From assembly GCA_017470815.1 (NCBI GenBank), contig JAFUXT010000042.1:1-62149 (forward strand): a stretch of DNA of 62,149 nt, read 5' to 3'. Below the pieces are notes generated by a model that had not been told where the DNA came from, did no database searches, and saw only the letters and a list, made by a program, of their open reading frames with translations. Of the stretch, positions 1 through 8,782 are shown piece by piece (positions within the stretch are counted from its first letter, which is position 1; each line of letters begins with the position of its first letter). Both the position numbers and the translations under genes were made by a program. This DNA is from a bacterium. Its GTDB lineage: Bacteria; Cyanobacteriota; Vampirovibrionia; Gastranaerophilales; Gastranaerophilaceae.

Positions 1-1661
1 GTGATTACTTCTCTCATTTTGCCTAAGATGTGTAATCTGCCTTCCTTTGCTTGGAACAATGCTCTGCGCAATGTTTCGTTAGGAATACCTTTTGCCTTCA
101 TATCCATTTGCAATGCGGTAATGCCTGTGTCGTTACCTGTAACTTTAAAGTCCATATCTCCTAAAAAGTCTTCAATTCCCTGAATATCAGTTAATACAAC
201 AGGTTCATAACCTTCTTCTTTAATCATACCCATTGCAACACCGCCAATCATGCATTTAACAGGAACACCTGCATTCATTAGAGCCATTGACGAACCGCAA
301 GTGGAACCCATTGATGTTGAACCGTTTGATTCAAGTACATCCGAAGTTACTCTGATTGTATAGCCAAATTCTTCTTGAGATGGGAGTGCAGGAATATTTG
401 CTCTTTCTGCTAAATTACCATGTCCTACTTCACGTCTTCCGGGACCTCTTAATGGTTTAACTTCGCCAACAGAGAAACCAGGGAAAATGTATTTGTGCAT
501 ATATGTTTTTTCTGTTTGAGGATCAACGCCGTCAAGTTCCTGTTTCATAGCAGGACCTGCCAAGGTTGCAACTGAAAGAATTTGAGTTTGCCCTCTTGTA
601 AATACTGCTGAACCATGCGCTCTTGGAATAACACCGACTTCACACCAAATAGGACGAACTTCGGTTGGTTTTCTTCCGTCTGCTCTGACTCCTTCGTCAA
701 GAATCATTGCACGCATAATGTGTTTTTCTGCGGCTTTAAATTCTTCAGCAACAAAATCAATGCCTGTTTCTTCAATAATTTGTTTAATATAATCATCTTC
801 AGGGAGAGCATCAATTTTTTCTTTGACTAATTTCTTTGCTTCTTCCAATTTATTCTGACGATATTCTCTGTCAAAATTATGATAAGCATCAAAAATCATA
901 TCATGAGCGGTTTCTTCAATAATTTGTGCAATTTTTGAAGTGTCATAAGGATTTGTAAATTCTTCTTTTGTTACACCACATTGTTTTGCAAATTCAACCT
1001 GTGCATCGCACTGTTTTCTTATTTCGCCTTGAGCAAATTCAACTGCGTTCATAATATCGTCTTCAGTTACAAACTTACAGCCTGCTTCTACCATTATAAC
1101 GCTGTCGTGTGTACCTGCAACAACAATGTCTAAATCAGATTCGTGTGCTTGTTTGTGAGTCGGATTAGCAATAAAGTTGCCTTGTGCATCTCTTGAAACT
1201 CTTACTGCACCTATAGGTCCTTCAAACGGAGCGCCTGAAAGCATTAAAGCGCAAGAAGCACCTAACATAGCCAATGTATCTGGTTGATTTTCCTGATCAT
1301 AACTGAATAATTGCGCAACGATTTGAATATCGTTTCTGTATCCTTTTGGGAAAAGCGGTCTGATTGGTCTGTCTATTAAACGAGATACCAAAATTGCTTT
1401 GTCGCTTGATTTACCTTCACTACGGTTGTATCCGCCCGGAATACGACCGATTGCTGACATTCTTTCTTCATAATCAATCAACAATGGGAAGAAATCTATC
1501 CCTACTCTTGGTTCTTTTGAAACAACACAGTGAACAAATAACATTGTGTCGCCACATCTTACGGTAACAGAACCGTTTGTTGATTGAGCATACTTTCCTG
1601 TTTCAATTGTAACGGTTTTTCCGCCGATATCTAATTGAAAACTTTTTGTTTCAGGTTTCAT
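1..1661 (-). CDS. pnp: Polynucleotide phosphorylase, C-terminus beyond window edge
   Basis: PNPase degrades RNA from the 3' end by phosphorolysis and acts in cytoplasmic mRNA turnover. The gene leaves the window on the left. From the ATG at 1661, 553 codons are visible: the first RNase PH-like core (opening MKPETKSFQLDIGGK, then IGRIPGGYNRSEGK), the helical middle, and much of the second core (AVFTRGQTQ, LRGPGRREVGHG, SNGSTSMGS). The KH and S1 domains of the roughly 700-residue family are outside. AGGG lies upstream of the ATG. A short hairpin at 1682-1695 (GCGCA, 4-base loop, TGCGC) sits in the leader, where pnp mRNAs are often processed; that role is inference. No rpsO lies directly upstream, unlike many bacteria. 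Confidence 0.96.
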   Translation of the reverse strand, partial: MKPETKSFQLDIGGKTVTIETGKYAQSTNGSVTVRCGDTMLFVHCVVSKEPRVGIDFFPLLIDYEERMSAIGRIPGGYNRSEGKSSDKAILVSRLIDRPIRPLFPKGYRNDIQIVAQLFSYDQENQPDTLAMLGASCALMLSGAPFEGPIGAVRVSRDAQGNFIANPTHKQAHESDLDIVVAGTHDSVIMVEAGCKFVTEDDIMNAVEFAQGEIRKQCDAQVEFAKQCGVTKEEFTNPYDTSKIAQIIEETAHDMIFDAYHNFDREYRQNKLEEAKKLVKEKIDALPEDDYIKQIIEETGIDFVAEEFKAAEKHIMRAMILDEGVRADGRKPTEVRPIWCEVGVIPRAHGSAVFTRGQTQILSVATLAGPAMKQELDGVDPQTEKTYMHKYIFPGFSVGEVKPLRGPGRREVGHGNLAERANIPALPSQEEFGYTIRVTSDVLESNGSTSMGSTCGSSMALMNAGVPVKCMIGGVAMGMIKEEGYEPVVLTDIQGIEDFLGDMDFKVTGNDTGITALQMDMKAKGIPNETLRRALFQAKEGRLHILGKMREVI

Positions 1662-1799
1662 ATAACACCCTTTCTCTTTCTGCGCATCTTTGCGCTTTTT
1701 TTTATATACACTTCCTATAAGTTCTTTTTAATTTTACTACAAAAATGATTATATTTACACTTGGCAAAAAAAATATTTACAAGCGTTATTAGTAATATC

Positions 1800-2393
1800 A
1801 TGAAAATTGCATGTAATAGTAATACGCCCTTTGGAGCAAAACTTATACGAGATAAAGTCAATGTCGGGAGATATGGAAATGACGGCAGATATCATGATTT
1901 TGAGTCTAATTTTGTAGAAATTCAACCTGAATGTGATAACGATGTTGAAGCATTGAAAAATGCAGTCAAATATTGGGAAAACGATAAATTCGGTATGAAT
2001 GCTTGTTATGTTGTTCAGGCAGCAAAAAATGGCAGTAAATATTATGTTAATCATAAAGTTTATGCTTTAACTGCGCAGTAGGATAAATTTGAAATATTGA
2101 ATCCTGACGAAATTTTGGGAGTAGTGCATGTTGTTCCCCTTGGTGGACGAAGTAAAGAATTATTTGTTGAGCATGTGCAGGTCAATCCTAATTATTTGAA
2201 CATAATATGTCCAAAATATGTCGGCATTGGTACTGCAATGATAAATTCGTTAAAAGAACTTTGTAATATGATGACACTATTTTCTTCAAAGGAAAAATCG
2301 GTAAAACATTTTTATGCAAAAAACGGTTTTTGTGAATATCCTCCTAACACAAATGTATATACATGGATAAAAGATATATTTGATAGATTTTAA
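1800..2393 (+). pseudogene. GNAT-like acetyltransferase with N-terminal FGAK motif, interrupted by an in-frame amber codon
   Basis: Two open stretches lie in one frame, separated only by a TAG at 2079-2081. Reading through gives a single protein of about 197 residues. The start is taken as ATG 1800, giving MKIACNSNTPFGAKL, which matches the opening of other proteins here; a TTG at 1761 would place the motif unusually far in. The part after the TAG has GNAT-like features: a beta strand before YVGIGTAMINSL (acetyl-CoA loop-like) and a late FYAKNGF. TAG is a normal terminator for genes in this window (ilvD ends in TAG), so a nonsense mutation is the simplest reading. Readthrough or two separate short proteins are alternatives. 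The substrate is unknown. Confidence 0.6.
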
Positions 2394-2419
2394 TTTTGTG
2401 TTAAAGTTTAAATTGTTAT

Positions 2420-2495
2420 CGCCTCGTAGCTCAGTAGGATAGAGCGGTGGTTTCCTAAACCGCGTCTTGCCCGCGTTCGAATCGCGGCGGGGCGA
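2420..2495 (+). tRNA. tRNA-Arg (anticodon CCT)
   Basis: A cloverleaf folds by eye. The acceptor CGCCTCG pairs with CGGGGCG (one G-U pair), followed by discriminator A. TA precedes the D stem GCTC/GAGC. The anticodon stem GTGGT/ACCGC closes the loop TTCCTAA, giving anticodon CCT. The T stem CCGCG/CGCGG closes TTCGAAT. The variable region counts as seven bases, slightly long for a class I tRNA. CCA is not encoded; the 3' side continues AATAA. A terminator follows at once, and the 3' end is repeated about 186 bp downstream. Confidence 0.92.
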
Positions 2496-2498
2496 AAT

Positions 2499-2532
2499 AA
2501 AAAAGAGAATAGGTTTATCTATTCTCTTTTTT
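2499..2532 (+). terminator. Rho-independent terminator of tRNA-Arg
   Basis: A 14-bp perfect stem (AAAAAAGAGAATAG with CTATTCTCTTTTTT) around the 6-base loop GTTTAT, ending in a T run, placed three bases after the tRNA. Confidence 0.85.
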
Positions 2533-2668
2533 ATTAGACTTGCCAAAGATTCGATCGCCATTGCGTTCGAGCGGGGAGTGAGCAGAGGCTGGAGCAGATT
2601 TTGCTTTTGGCTTAAAGTCATAAAAAGCAAAATGCGAAATGCCGTTTATTGCGAACGACCCAAGACAT

Positions 2669-2719
2669 AGCGGCGGGGCGAAATAAAAAAAGAGAATAGG
2701 TTTGCATATTTTCTTTTTT
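2669..2719 (+). repeat. Second copy of the tRNA-Arg 3' end plus its terminator
   Basis: Bases 2670-2703 repeat 2484-2516 almost exactly: the last T-stem bases, the 3' acceptor strand, the discriminator, and the start of the terminator stem. The second terminator stem is weakened by substitutions (TATTTTCTTTTTT on the 3' side) but can still pair. The upstream part of the tRNA is absent, so this is not a gene. The roughly 135 bases between copies (2533-2668) encode nothing convincing; they hold an ATTTTGCTTTT / AAAAGCAAAAT inverted repeat. It resembles a direct repeat left by site-specific integration at a tRNA 3' end. Confidence 0.8.
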
Positions 2720-2777
2720 GTACTCTGTTTAACGACTAAAATACAACTCTAATTAATATTTCTTTCTGTTTAAAGTA

Positions 2778-2783
2778 TAATTA
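2778..2783 (+). promoter_or_regulatory. Probable -10 box of the ilvD promoter
   Basis: A perfect TATAAT lies 22 bases before the ilvD start, with AAAGGG as ribosome binding site in between. No good -35 is seen at 17 bases (sequence near 2755 is AATATT), so the call rests on the -10 box only. Confidence 0.4.
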
Positions 2784-2805
2784 TTTTAAATTGTAAAGGG
2801 ATATT

Positions 2806-4461
2806 ATGAGAAGTGACAATATTAAAAAGGGAATAGCACATACTCCGCACCGAGGTCTTTTAATGGCAGCGGGGGTCAGTCGTAAAAATATGGATTCTCC
2901 GTTTATCGGAATAGCAAGTTCATTTACCGATTTAATTCCGGGGCATGCAGGAATGAGAGATTTGGAACGCCAGATTGAAAAGGGTATTCATAGTGGCGGA
3001 GGTCAGGCATTTATATTCGGTGTTCCTGCAATTTGCGACGGTATTGCTATGGGGCATAACGGGATGAGGTATTCTCTGCCGTCAAGAGATTTGATTGCGG
3101 ATTGTGTTGAAACTGTTGCTCAGGGACATCAACTTGACGGGCTTGTATTACTGACTAATTGCGATAAAATTACCCCTGCAATGCTTATTGCAGCAATGCG
3201 ATTGGATATTCCCTGCATTGTTGTAACTGCAGGACCTATGTTGGAAGGTGAAAGCAGATGTTCAAAACTTACTATGATAAAAGGCTCATTTGAAGCGGTA
3301 GGTAAGTTTCGAAACGGTGAAATTGATGAAAATAGGCTGTTGGAACTTGAAGAAGAATCCTGCCCGACTATTGGCTCATGTCAAGGTATGTATACTGCTA
3401 ATACAATGGCATGTTTAACAGAGGTAATGGGCATGAGTTTGCCTCTGTGTGCGACATCATCTGCTGTATCATCAAAAAAACGCAGAATTGCTTTTGAATC
3501 AGGAATTCAGATTGTAAATTTAGTAAAAAATAATATTAAACCTTCTGATATTATTGATAAGGAAACATTAGAAAATGCTATTATTGCTGATTTGGCACTT
3601 GGCGGAAGTACAAATTCAATTATGCACCTTTTAGCAATAGCAAACGCAGGAGGAATTAATTTAAAAATTGATGACTTTGACAAGTGGGGAAAAATTGTTC
3701 ATCAAATTTTAAAGTTAGACCCTGCTGCAAGTCCTACTATGACAGAATTTCACAACGCAGGTGGTGTTCCGGCACTTATGAAAAACCTGATTGATGCGAA
3801 TATCGGGGTAAAAGATAAAAATACTGTTTGCGGTTATTCTACATTTGAGATATCAAAGGAAGCATTTGTCAATAACGATTTAATCAAAACTTATGATAAC
3901 CCGATTACAACAAAGCCAGGACTTGGTATTTTGTACGGGAATTTAGCCCCTGACGGTTGTGTAACAAAAATATCTGGGATAGATGAAAGTTGCTATGTGT
4001 TTGAAGGAACTGCAAAATGTTTTGATTGTGAAGAAGATGCTATGTTTGCTTTGGAAAATGACAAAATAAATGACGGTGATGTAATAGTCATTCGTTATGA
4101 GGGGCCAAAAGGCGGCCCCGGAATGAGAGAAATGCTTGCACCGACTTCTTTGCTTGTGGGTAAAGGTTTAGGAAAAACGGTTGCTCTTGTAACTGACGGT
4201 CGTTTTAGCGGAGGTACAAGAGGCATTTGTATCGGTCATGTTTGCCCTGAGGCCGCTAATGGCGGAAACATTGCGTTAATAAAAGATGGCGATAAAATTA
4301 AAATTGATGTAAATAACAGAACAATAAATATTTTAGTAACGGATGATGAGCTTGACGCAAGAAGAAAAGACTTAAAACCATTTGTGTCAAAGTGTAAGTC
4401 CGGCTATTTGTCGAAATATGCAAGAACAGTTCAGGATGCTTCGCATGGAGCGATTGTGTAG
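2806..4461 (+). CDS. ilvD: Dihydroxy-acid dehydratase
   Basis: Dehydrates 2,3-dihydroxy-isovalerate and 2,3-dihydroxy-3-methylvalerate to the 2-keto acids in valine and isoleucine synthesis; an iron-sulfur, Mg-dependent cytoplasmic enzyme. At 551 residues it has the short-form family length. Signatures are [13 protein letters not shown] near 35-47, NCDKITPAM with cluster Cys119, [11 protein letters not shown] with Cys192, and GRFSGGTRG near the C-terminus. The usual Gly in CDKxxPGM is Ala here. It starts at ATG 2806 behind AAAGGG. No other ilv gene is adjacent; leuD lies far away at 46.2 kb, so the branched-chain pathway is scattered. It is followed by an A/T run and a small unknown gene. Confidence 0.97.
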   Translation: MRSDNIKKGIAHTPHRGLLMAAGVSRKNMDSPFIGIASSFTDLIPGHAGMRDLERQIEKGIHSGGGQAFIFGVPAICDGIAMGHNGMRYSLPSRDLIADCVETVAQGHQLDGLVLLTNCDKITPAMLIAAMRLDIPCIVVTAGPMLEGESRCSKLTMIKGSFEAVGKFRNGEIDENRLLELEEESCPTIGSCQGMYTANTMACLTEVMGMSLPLCATSSAVSSKKRRIAFESGIQIVNLVKNNIKPSDIIDKETLENAIIADLALGGSTNSIMHLLAIANAGGINLKIDDFDKWGKIVHQILKLDPAASPTMTEFHNAGGVPALMKNLIDANIGVKDKNTVCGYSTFEISKEAFVNNDLIKTYDNPITTKPGLGILYGNLAPDGCVTKISGIDESCYVFEGTAKCFDCEEDAMFALENDKINDGDVIVIRYEGPKGGPGMREMLAPTSLLVGKGLGKTVALVTDGRFSGGTRGICIGHVCPEAANGGNIALIKDGDKIKIDVNNRTINILVTDDELDARRKDLKPFVSKCKSGYLSKYARTVQDASHGAIV

Positions 4462-4516
4462 CAAAAAAAAAATTTTTTTTGTGTTTTATAAAGTATAAAA
4501 CTTGAAAGGATTATTT

Positions 4517-4750
4517 ATGAAAATTGGATGGAATTACAGTGATACTTGGGCAAGAGGAATTTTTGCACTAAAAAGCAAAACTAAAAAAGCACAAAGAACT
4601 GATGCGGTTAGTTCTACTTTGAAAGGGCTACTTTCGTTAAATCCCTTTGGAAATTCGCCAAAAATGCCTAAAAAGTTTCCGTCTGATGAGTTTATGACAT
4701 TTAAGTATCCGAAAAGAAAATTGCTTGATGAGATACTAAAGAATTTATAA
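4517..4750 (+). CDS. Small basic protein of unknown function
   Basis: A 77-residue protein opening MKIGWNYSDTWARGIFALK, rich in Lys and Pro-Lys pairs (PKMPKKFPSDE) and lacking a signal peptide or membrane segment. ATG 4517 is preferred over an in-frame TTG at 4502 because AAAGGA (4505-4510) would be its ribosome binding site. It lies 55 bases after ilvD and 22 bases before uppS on the same strand, so it is probably co-transcribed. I do not recognise the family. Confidence 0.6.
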   Translation: MKIGWNYSDTWARGIFALKSKTKKAQRTDAVSSTLKGLLSLNPFGNSPKMPKKFPSDEFMTFKYPKRKLLDEILKNL

Positions 4751-4772
4751 ATCTTTGTTATAGGATAGTATT

Positions 4773-5465
4773 ATGGAAAAAGAGAGTGAAATAAAGCATA
4801 TTGCAATAATTATGGACGGAAATCGCAGATGGGCAAAAGAGCATAATTTGCCGTCTGCAGCAGGACATAAAAAAGGTGTAACATCCTTGAGAAATGTTGT
4901 TCGTGCTTGTGATGAATTTGGGATTAAATATTTAACTGTCTATGCTTTTTCAACAGAAAACTGGAAACGAAGCAAAGAAGAAGTAGATTTTTTGATGGAT
5001 TTGGTTGCTGTTACATTAAAAAATGAATTAGATGATATGGATAAAGAAAATGTAAAAATATCATTTATTGGTGACAGATCAAGATTATCGGACAGACTTC
5101 AGAAAGTAACCTCAAATGCTCAAGATAAGACTAAAAATAATAGTGGTGTAAATCTTCAGATAGCATTAAATTACGGTTCAAGAGATGAAATTGTAAATGC
5201 TGTGAAATCTATAATATGTGATAATTACAAATCTGAAGATATTACTGCTGATGTTATTTCAAAACATCTTTACACAAAAGATATTCCTGATCCTGATATT
5301 TTAATCAGAACAGGCGGAGAAAAGCGAATTTCTAATTATCTTTTGTGGCAGATTGCATATAGTGAAGTGATTGTTGTTGATGAATACTGGCCAGAATTTG
5401 ACAGATGTTCTCTCTTAAAATGTATTGAAGAATTTAACAGAAGGCAAAGGCGCTATGGAAAATAA
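4773..5465 (+). CDS. uppS: Isoprenyl transferase (undecaprenyl diphosphate synthase)
   Basis: Cis-prenyltransferase that extends farnesyl diphosphate with isopentenyl units to make the lipid carrier for peptidoglycan and surface polysaccharide. 230 residues, normal length. Conserved blocks: IIMDGNRRWAK with catalytic Asp15, TVYAFSTENWKRSKEEV, LNYGSRDEI and DPDILIRTGGEKRISNYLLWQIAYSE. It ends inside rdgB (11-base overlap), indicating translational coupling. ispH, the last step making its C5 precursors, is elsewhere in this window at 48.6 kb. Confidence 0.96.
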   Translation: MEKESEIKHIAIIMDGNRRWAKEHNLPSAAGHKKGVTSLRNVVRACDEFGIKYLTVYAFSTENWKRSKEEVDFLMDLVAVTLKNELDDMDKENVKISFIGDRSRLSDRLQKVTSNAQDKTKNNSGVNLQIALNYGSRDEIVNAVKSIICDNYKSEDITADVISKHLYTKDIPDPDILIRTGGEKRISNYLLWQIAYSEVIVVDEYWPEFDRCSLLKCIEEFNRRQRRYGK

Positions 5466-6036
5466 AATTAAAATTGTTCTTGCAACAGGTAATCCACACA
5501 AATTACAGGAAATAAACGAAATAACAAAAGATTCGGGAATTGAATTTATTCTGCCTGGTGGCGACTTTAATCCGATAGAAAACGGTCAGACTTTTGAGCA
5601 AAATTCACTTATAAAGGCACAGGAAGCATCAAGGATTTCTAATATGATTTCCCTTGCAGATGATTCAGGATTGTGTGTGGATGCGCTAAACGGAGAACCC
5701 GGTATTCATTCTGCAAGATATGATACAACCCCTCAAAGACGGATAGACAAGTTACTAAAAAAACTTGCCGATACAGATAATAGGAAAGCAAAATTCGTTT
5801 GTGTTATGACACTAACAGATAAGGATGGTAATGTCTTAAATCAGGAAATCGGAGAGTGTCACGGGCAAATTGCAACTGAGCAATATGGTACAAACGGTTT
5901 TGGTTATGACCCTGTATTTTTGGTTGACGGATACGATATTACAATGGCTCAAATGAGTGAAGATTTAAAAAATACAATTTCTCACAGAGCAAATGCCTTA
6001 TCTAAAATGGTTAAATACATAAAAGAAAACCTTTAG
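5455..6036 (+). CDS. rdgB: XTP/dITP diphosphatase (RdgB/HAM1 family)
   Basis: Hydrolyses non-canonical purine triphosphates (XTP, ITP, dITP) to monophosphates and pyrophosphate, keeping them out of nucleic acids. 193 residues from ATG 5455. Hallmarks are LATGNPHKLQEI at the N-terminus, SLADDSGLCVDALNGEPG with the metal-binding acids near residue 70, GTNGFGYDPVF, and the C-terminal SHRANAL. The start overlaps the end of uppS by 11 bases; an upstream in-frame ATG at 5425 would only add residues inside uppS. Confidence 0.96.
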   Translation: MENKIKIVLATGNPHKLQEINEITKDSGIEFILPGGDFNPIENGQTFEQNSLIKAQEASRISNMISLADDSGLCVDALNGEPGIHSARYDTTPQRRIDKLLKKLADTDNRKAKFVCVMTLTDKDGNVLNQEIGECHGQIATEQYGTNGFGYDPVFLVDGYDITMAQMSEDLKNTISHRANALSKMVKYIKENL

Positions 6037-6049
6037 GTAAGAGGATTGA

Positions 6050-7435
6050 TTGTATAAAAAAATACTTTTGTTTCTTATAATATTATTTATGCCCTTTGCT
6101 TATAGTGCAGAAATTAAGGATATAATTTCTCTGCCCGATAAAGATGTGTCTGCTGTTATATCAGGTTCGGTGTCATACGATTATGATATGACACTTGAAA
6201 ATTGTATCCGGATAGCGCTCGGTAATAATCCTGAGATACTCTCTGCTTTTGAAGATATTTTGGCAAATGATTCAAGATTAAAACAAATCTGGTCAAATTT
6301 TTTTCCTCAGTTTTCCTGGCAGACAAGTTGGTCACATATTAAGCAACTTCAACTGTCTGATGCTTTTAACTATAACCTTGAATATGAATACTACATTCTT
6401 GGTCAGGTTACACTTCAGCAGATGTTATATGATTTTGGAGTAACGCAAAATCAGGCTACAATTCAGCGCCTTGGTTTAGAATCAAGTAAAAAAACATTTG
6501 CATCAGTAGTAAATGATGTTATATATAAGACAAAAAATGCTTATTATGAACTCCTTTATTCATACGAAGCCGAAAAAGTTGCGCAGATGAATGTTGATAA
6601 CTATCAGACCTTTTATAATCAGGCAAAGGCATTATTTACTGTCGGATTAAGTCCGAAAATTGATGTAACTATTGCTGAAGTTAATTTAAGTCAGGCAAAA
6701 ATGAGATTAATTAGTGCTAAAAATCTTATAAATACCTCTGTTGCAAACTTAAATAATGTAATGGGTGTCCCGTATATAGAAAAATACAATATAAAAGGGG
6801 AGTTAGGCTATACCCCGCTAAATTTGTCTTTTACTGATGCTATTCAAAAAGCATATGACTCAAGACCGGAACTAAAAAGAGCAGAAATTGAAGTTGAACA
6901 GGCGCTTCAAAATGTAAAGTTGCAAAAGAAAGCATATTTCCCGCAATTAGAATTTGACGGACATTATCAGGAAGGCGGTAAGCATTGGACTTCAAATAAC
7001 GGCTGGCAAATAGGTGTATATCTCAATTTTCCGATAATAAATGGCGCTATGATATACAATCAGGTTAAAGAAGCAAATCATTTGTATAACAAACAACTTG
7101 CTCTTGCTAAAAAAACACAAAATGACATATATTTAGAAATTCAAAAATCTTATCTTAAATTACACGAAAAGGAAAATCAACTGCCTGTCGCTACCTTGCA
7201 GGTAAAACAGGCTAAAGAAAATTATAAGATATCAAAAGCGAGATATAAAGTAGGAGTATCTTCGCCCATAGAAATGCGTGAAGCCCAAAATACTCTTGCT
7301 GAGTCTGAATTGCAATATTATAAATCATTGGCTGAATATAATATAGCCAAATCAGAACTCGAAAGATGTATTGGAATAAATTTAAATTCAGATTCAAACT
7401 TTTTGGGTATAAATAAAAATGGTAAGAAATATTAA
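6050..7435 (+). CDS. TolC-family outer-membrane channel protein
   Basis: A 461-residue outer membrane efflux protein with a signal peptide (MYKKILLFLIILFMPFAYSA, cleavage before EIKD). Two outer-membrane-efflux repeats follow, with long helical stretches such as YELLYSYEAEKVAQMNVDNY and the second-half counterpart ATLQVKQAKENYKISKARY. TolC-type trimers form a barrel plus periplasmic tunnel for export. The start is TTG 6050 behind AAGAGG, 13 bases after rdgB. No membrane-fusion protein or inner-membrane pump is adjacent, so its cargo cannot be told. It supports a diderm envelope. Confidence 0.88.
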   Translation: MYKKILLFLIILFMPFAYSAEIKDIISLPDKDVSAVISGSVSYDYDMTLENCIRIALGNNPEILSAFEDILANDSRLKQIWSNFFPQFSWQTSWSHIKQLQLSDAFNYNLEYEYYILGQVTLQQMLYDFGVTQNQATIQRLGLESSKKTFASVVNDVIYKTKNAYYELLYSYEAEKVAQMNVDNYQTFYNQAKALFTVGLSPKIDVTIAEVNLSQAKMRLISAKNLINTSVANLNNVMGVPYIEKYNIKGELGYTPLNLSFTDAIQKAYDSRPELKRAEIEVEQALQNVKLQKKAYFPQLEFDGHYQEGGKHWTSNNGWQIGVYLNFPIINGAMIYNQVKEANHLYNKQLALAKKTQNDIYLEIQKSYLKLHEKENQLPVATLQVKQAKENYKISKARYKVGVSSPIEMREAQNTLAESELQYYKSLAEYNIAKSELERCIGINLNSDSNFLGINKNGKKY

Positions 7436-7451
7436 GGAATTGTTACAAACA

Positions 7452-7480
7452 TTTACATTTTTTTCATATTTTGATAGTAT
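7452..7480 (+). promoter_or_regulatory. Promoter of the first S1 gene
   Basis: TTTACA (7452-7457) and TAGTAT (7475-7480) with 17-base spacing, in the 105-base gap between the TolC-like gene and the S1 gene. The -35 matches 5 of 6 and the -10 matches 4 of 6 sigma-70 consensus bases. Confidence 0.5.
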
Positions 7481-7540
7481 ATAACGGTAATATGTAAATG
7501 AATGGTAGTTGTCAATAATAAATTGACATTGGAGTTAAAT

Positions 7541-8626
7541 ATGGTTGCGAAAATGGGGACATCAGAAGAAGATTTTGAAAAATTACTTGAACAATACGAC
7601 TACAAGTTTCAGAAGGGAGACTTGGTAAAAGGTGTTGTTTGCGGTTTTGAAGGTCAGGGAGTACTTGTTGATATAGGAGCAAAAACTACTGCCCTTATTC
7701 CGAATTATGAGGCTGTTGAAAAAGGTGAAAATGTTGAAGACAAATTCCAAAAAGGTCAGGAAGGTGAATTTCTCATTATAAGAGAAGAAGACGAGGATGG
7801 TCGTTTTCTTTTGTCTAAAAAGAAAGTTGATTTTGCCTATGCCTGGAAAGATTTGGAAAAGGCAAAAGAAGCAGATGAAACAATACTCGGAACTGTTATT
7901 AATACAGTAAAAGGTGGTGTACTTGTTGAGGTTGCCGGAGTCAGAGGTTTTATTCCTTCAAGTCAGTTGCGAGCAAAAGAATCTGAACTTGAATCTGGCT
8001 CAAAAATAGAAGTTAAAATTCTTACTCTTGACGTACAGCAAAATAACTTTATTTTGTCAAATAAAAAGGTTTATGATGATACCGCGCAGGAAGCAAAAGA
8101 TAATTTGTTCTCTCAAATTGAAGTCGGACAAATTGTTAAAGGTGAAGTTGTAAGAATTACTGATTTTGGTGCTTTTGTTGACATAGGCGGTGTAGATGGC
8201 TTACTGCCTTTATCTCAACTTTCATGGCGATGGATTGATCACCCGACTGATATTTTGCATGTGGGTGATAAGATAGATGTTGAGGTCATTTTGGTTGATC
8301 ATGCAAAGCAAAGAATTTCTTTAAGTCTTAAAAAACTTGAGCCGGATCCATGGATTGAGGCTGAAAAAAATATTAAAGAAGGTGATGAAATTGAGGGAAC
8401 TATTACCAGACTCAAATATTTCGGAGCATTTGTTGAGGTATTTCCCGGAGTTGAGGCATTATTACCTCATGACGAGGTGATTGAATATCAAAATGAAAAT
8501 AAAAATATCTTGCAGGTTGGCGATAAGGTTAAAACCCACATAATTAAGTTTAATCCTGCGGACAGGAGAATTGCATTGTCAATTCACGAACAGGCTTCAG
8601 AAGTAGATTCACCTGCAAATGAATAA
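7541..8626 (+). CDS. rpsA: Ribosomal protein S1-like RNA-binding protein, four S1 domains (paralogue 1)
   Basis: S1 domains bind single-stranded mRNA and help load it on the 30S subunit. 361 residues from ATG 7541, chosen because GGAG lies seven bases upstream. Four S1 repeats: near 26-90 (GDLVKGVVCGFEGQGVLVDIG), 115-175 (KGGVLVEVAG, GFIPSSQLR), 195-270 (VKGEVVRITDFGAFVDIGG, DGLLPLSQLSW) and 285-355 (EGTITRLKYFGAFVEVFPG). A second four-domain copy lies at 47.5 kb on the other strand. Cyanobacteria also carry two or more S1 proteins, only one of which is the true ribosomal subunit; which is which cannot be settled here. It has its own promoter and terminator. Confidence 0.88.
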   Translation: MVAKMGTSEEDFEKLLEQYDYKFQKGDLVKGVVCGFEGQGVLVDIGAKTTALIPNYEAVEKGENVEDKFQKGQEGEFLIIREEDEDGRFLLSKKKVDFAYAWKDLEKAKEADETILGTVINTVKGGVLVEVAGVRGFIPSSQLRAKESELESGSKIEVKILTLDVQQNNFILSNKKVYDDTAQEAKDNLFSQIEVGQIVKGEVVRITDFGAFVDIGGVDGLLPLSQLSWRWIDHPTDILHVGDKIDVEVILVDHAKQRISLSLKKLEPDPWIEAEKNIKEGDEIEGTITRLKYFGAFVEVFPGVEALLPHDEVIEYQNENKNILQVGDKVKTHIIKFNPADRRIALSIHEQASEVDSPANE

Positions 8627-8645
8627 TAATTTTTGTATATGTTAT

Positions 8646-8681
8646 AACACTCGAAATCTTACAAGATTTCGAGTGTTTTTT
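8646..8681 (+). terminator. Rho-independent terminator after the first S1 gene
   Basis: A 15-bp perfect stem (AACACTCGAAATCTT / AAGATTTCGAGTGTT) with a two-base loop, followed by T's, 20 bases after the stop codon. Confidence 0.85.
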
Positions 8682-8782
8682 ATAATGTTGACTTTTGAAT
8701 ATAAATAATTAAATATATCATACATTTAGATGTTTATTGCATCTTGATAATAATACATAATACATTTGAGAGAGTAGTAAAC

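Noticed and set aside
1761..1799. TTG 1761 as start of the GNAT-like gene
   Set aside because: It would put the shared N-terminal motif 20 residues in, unlike most of the other members; ATG 1800 gives the usual position.
2286..2630. A 114-codon minus-strand frame across the tRNA-Arg region
   Set aside because: It runs antisense through a tRNA and its terminator; no ribosome site or family resemblance.
4462..4516. A/T run after ilvD as a Rho-independent terminator
   Set aside because: There is an A run followed by a T run but no GC-bearing stem, and the next gene follows at once on the same strand.
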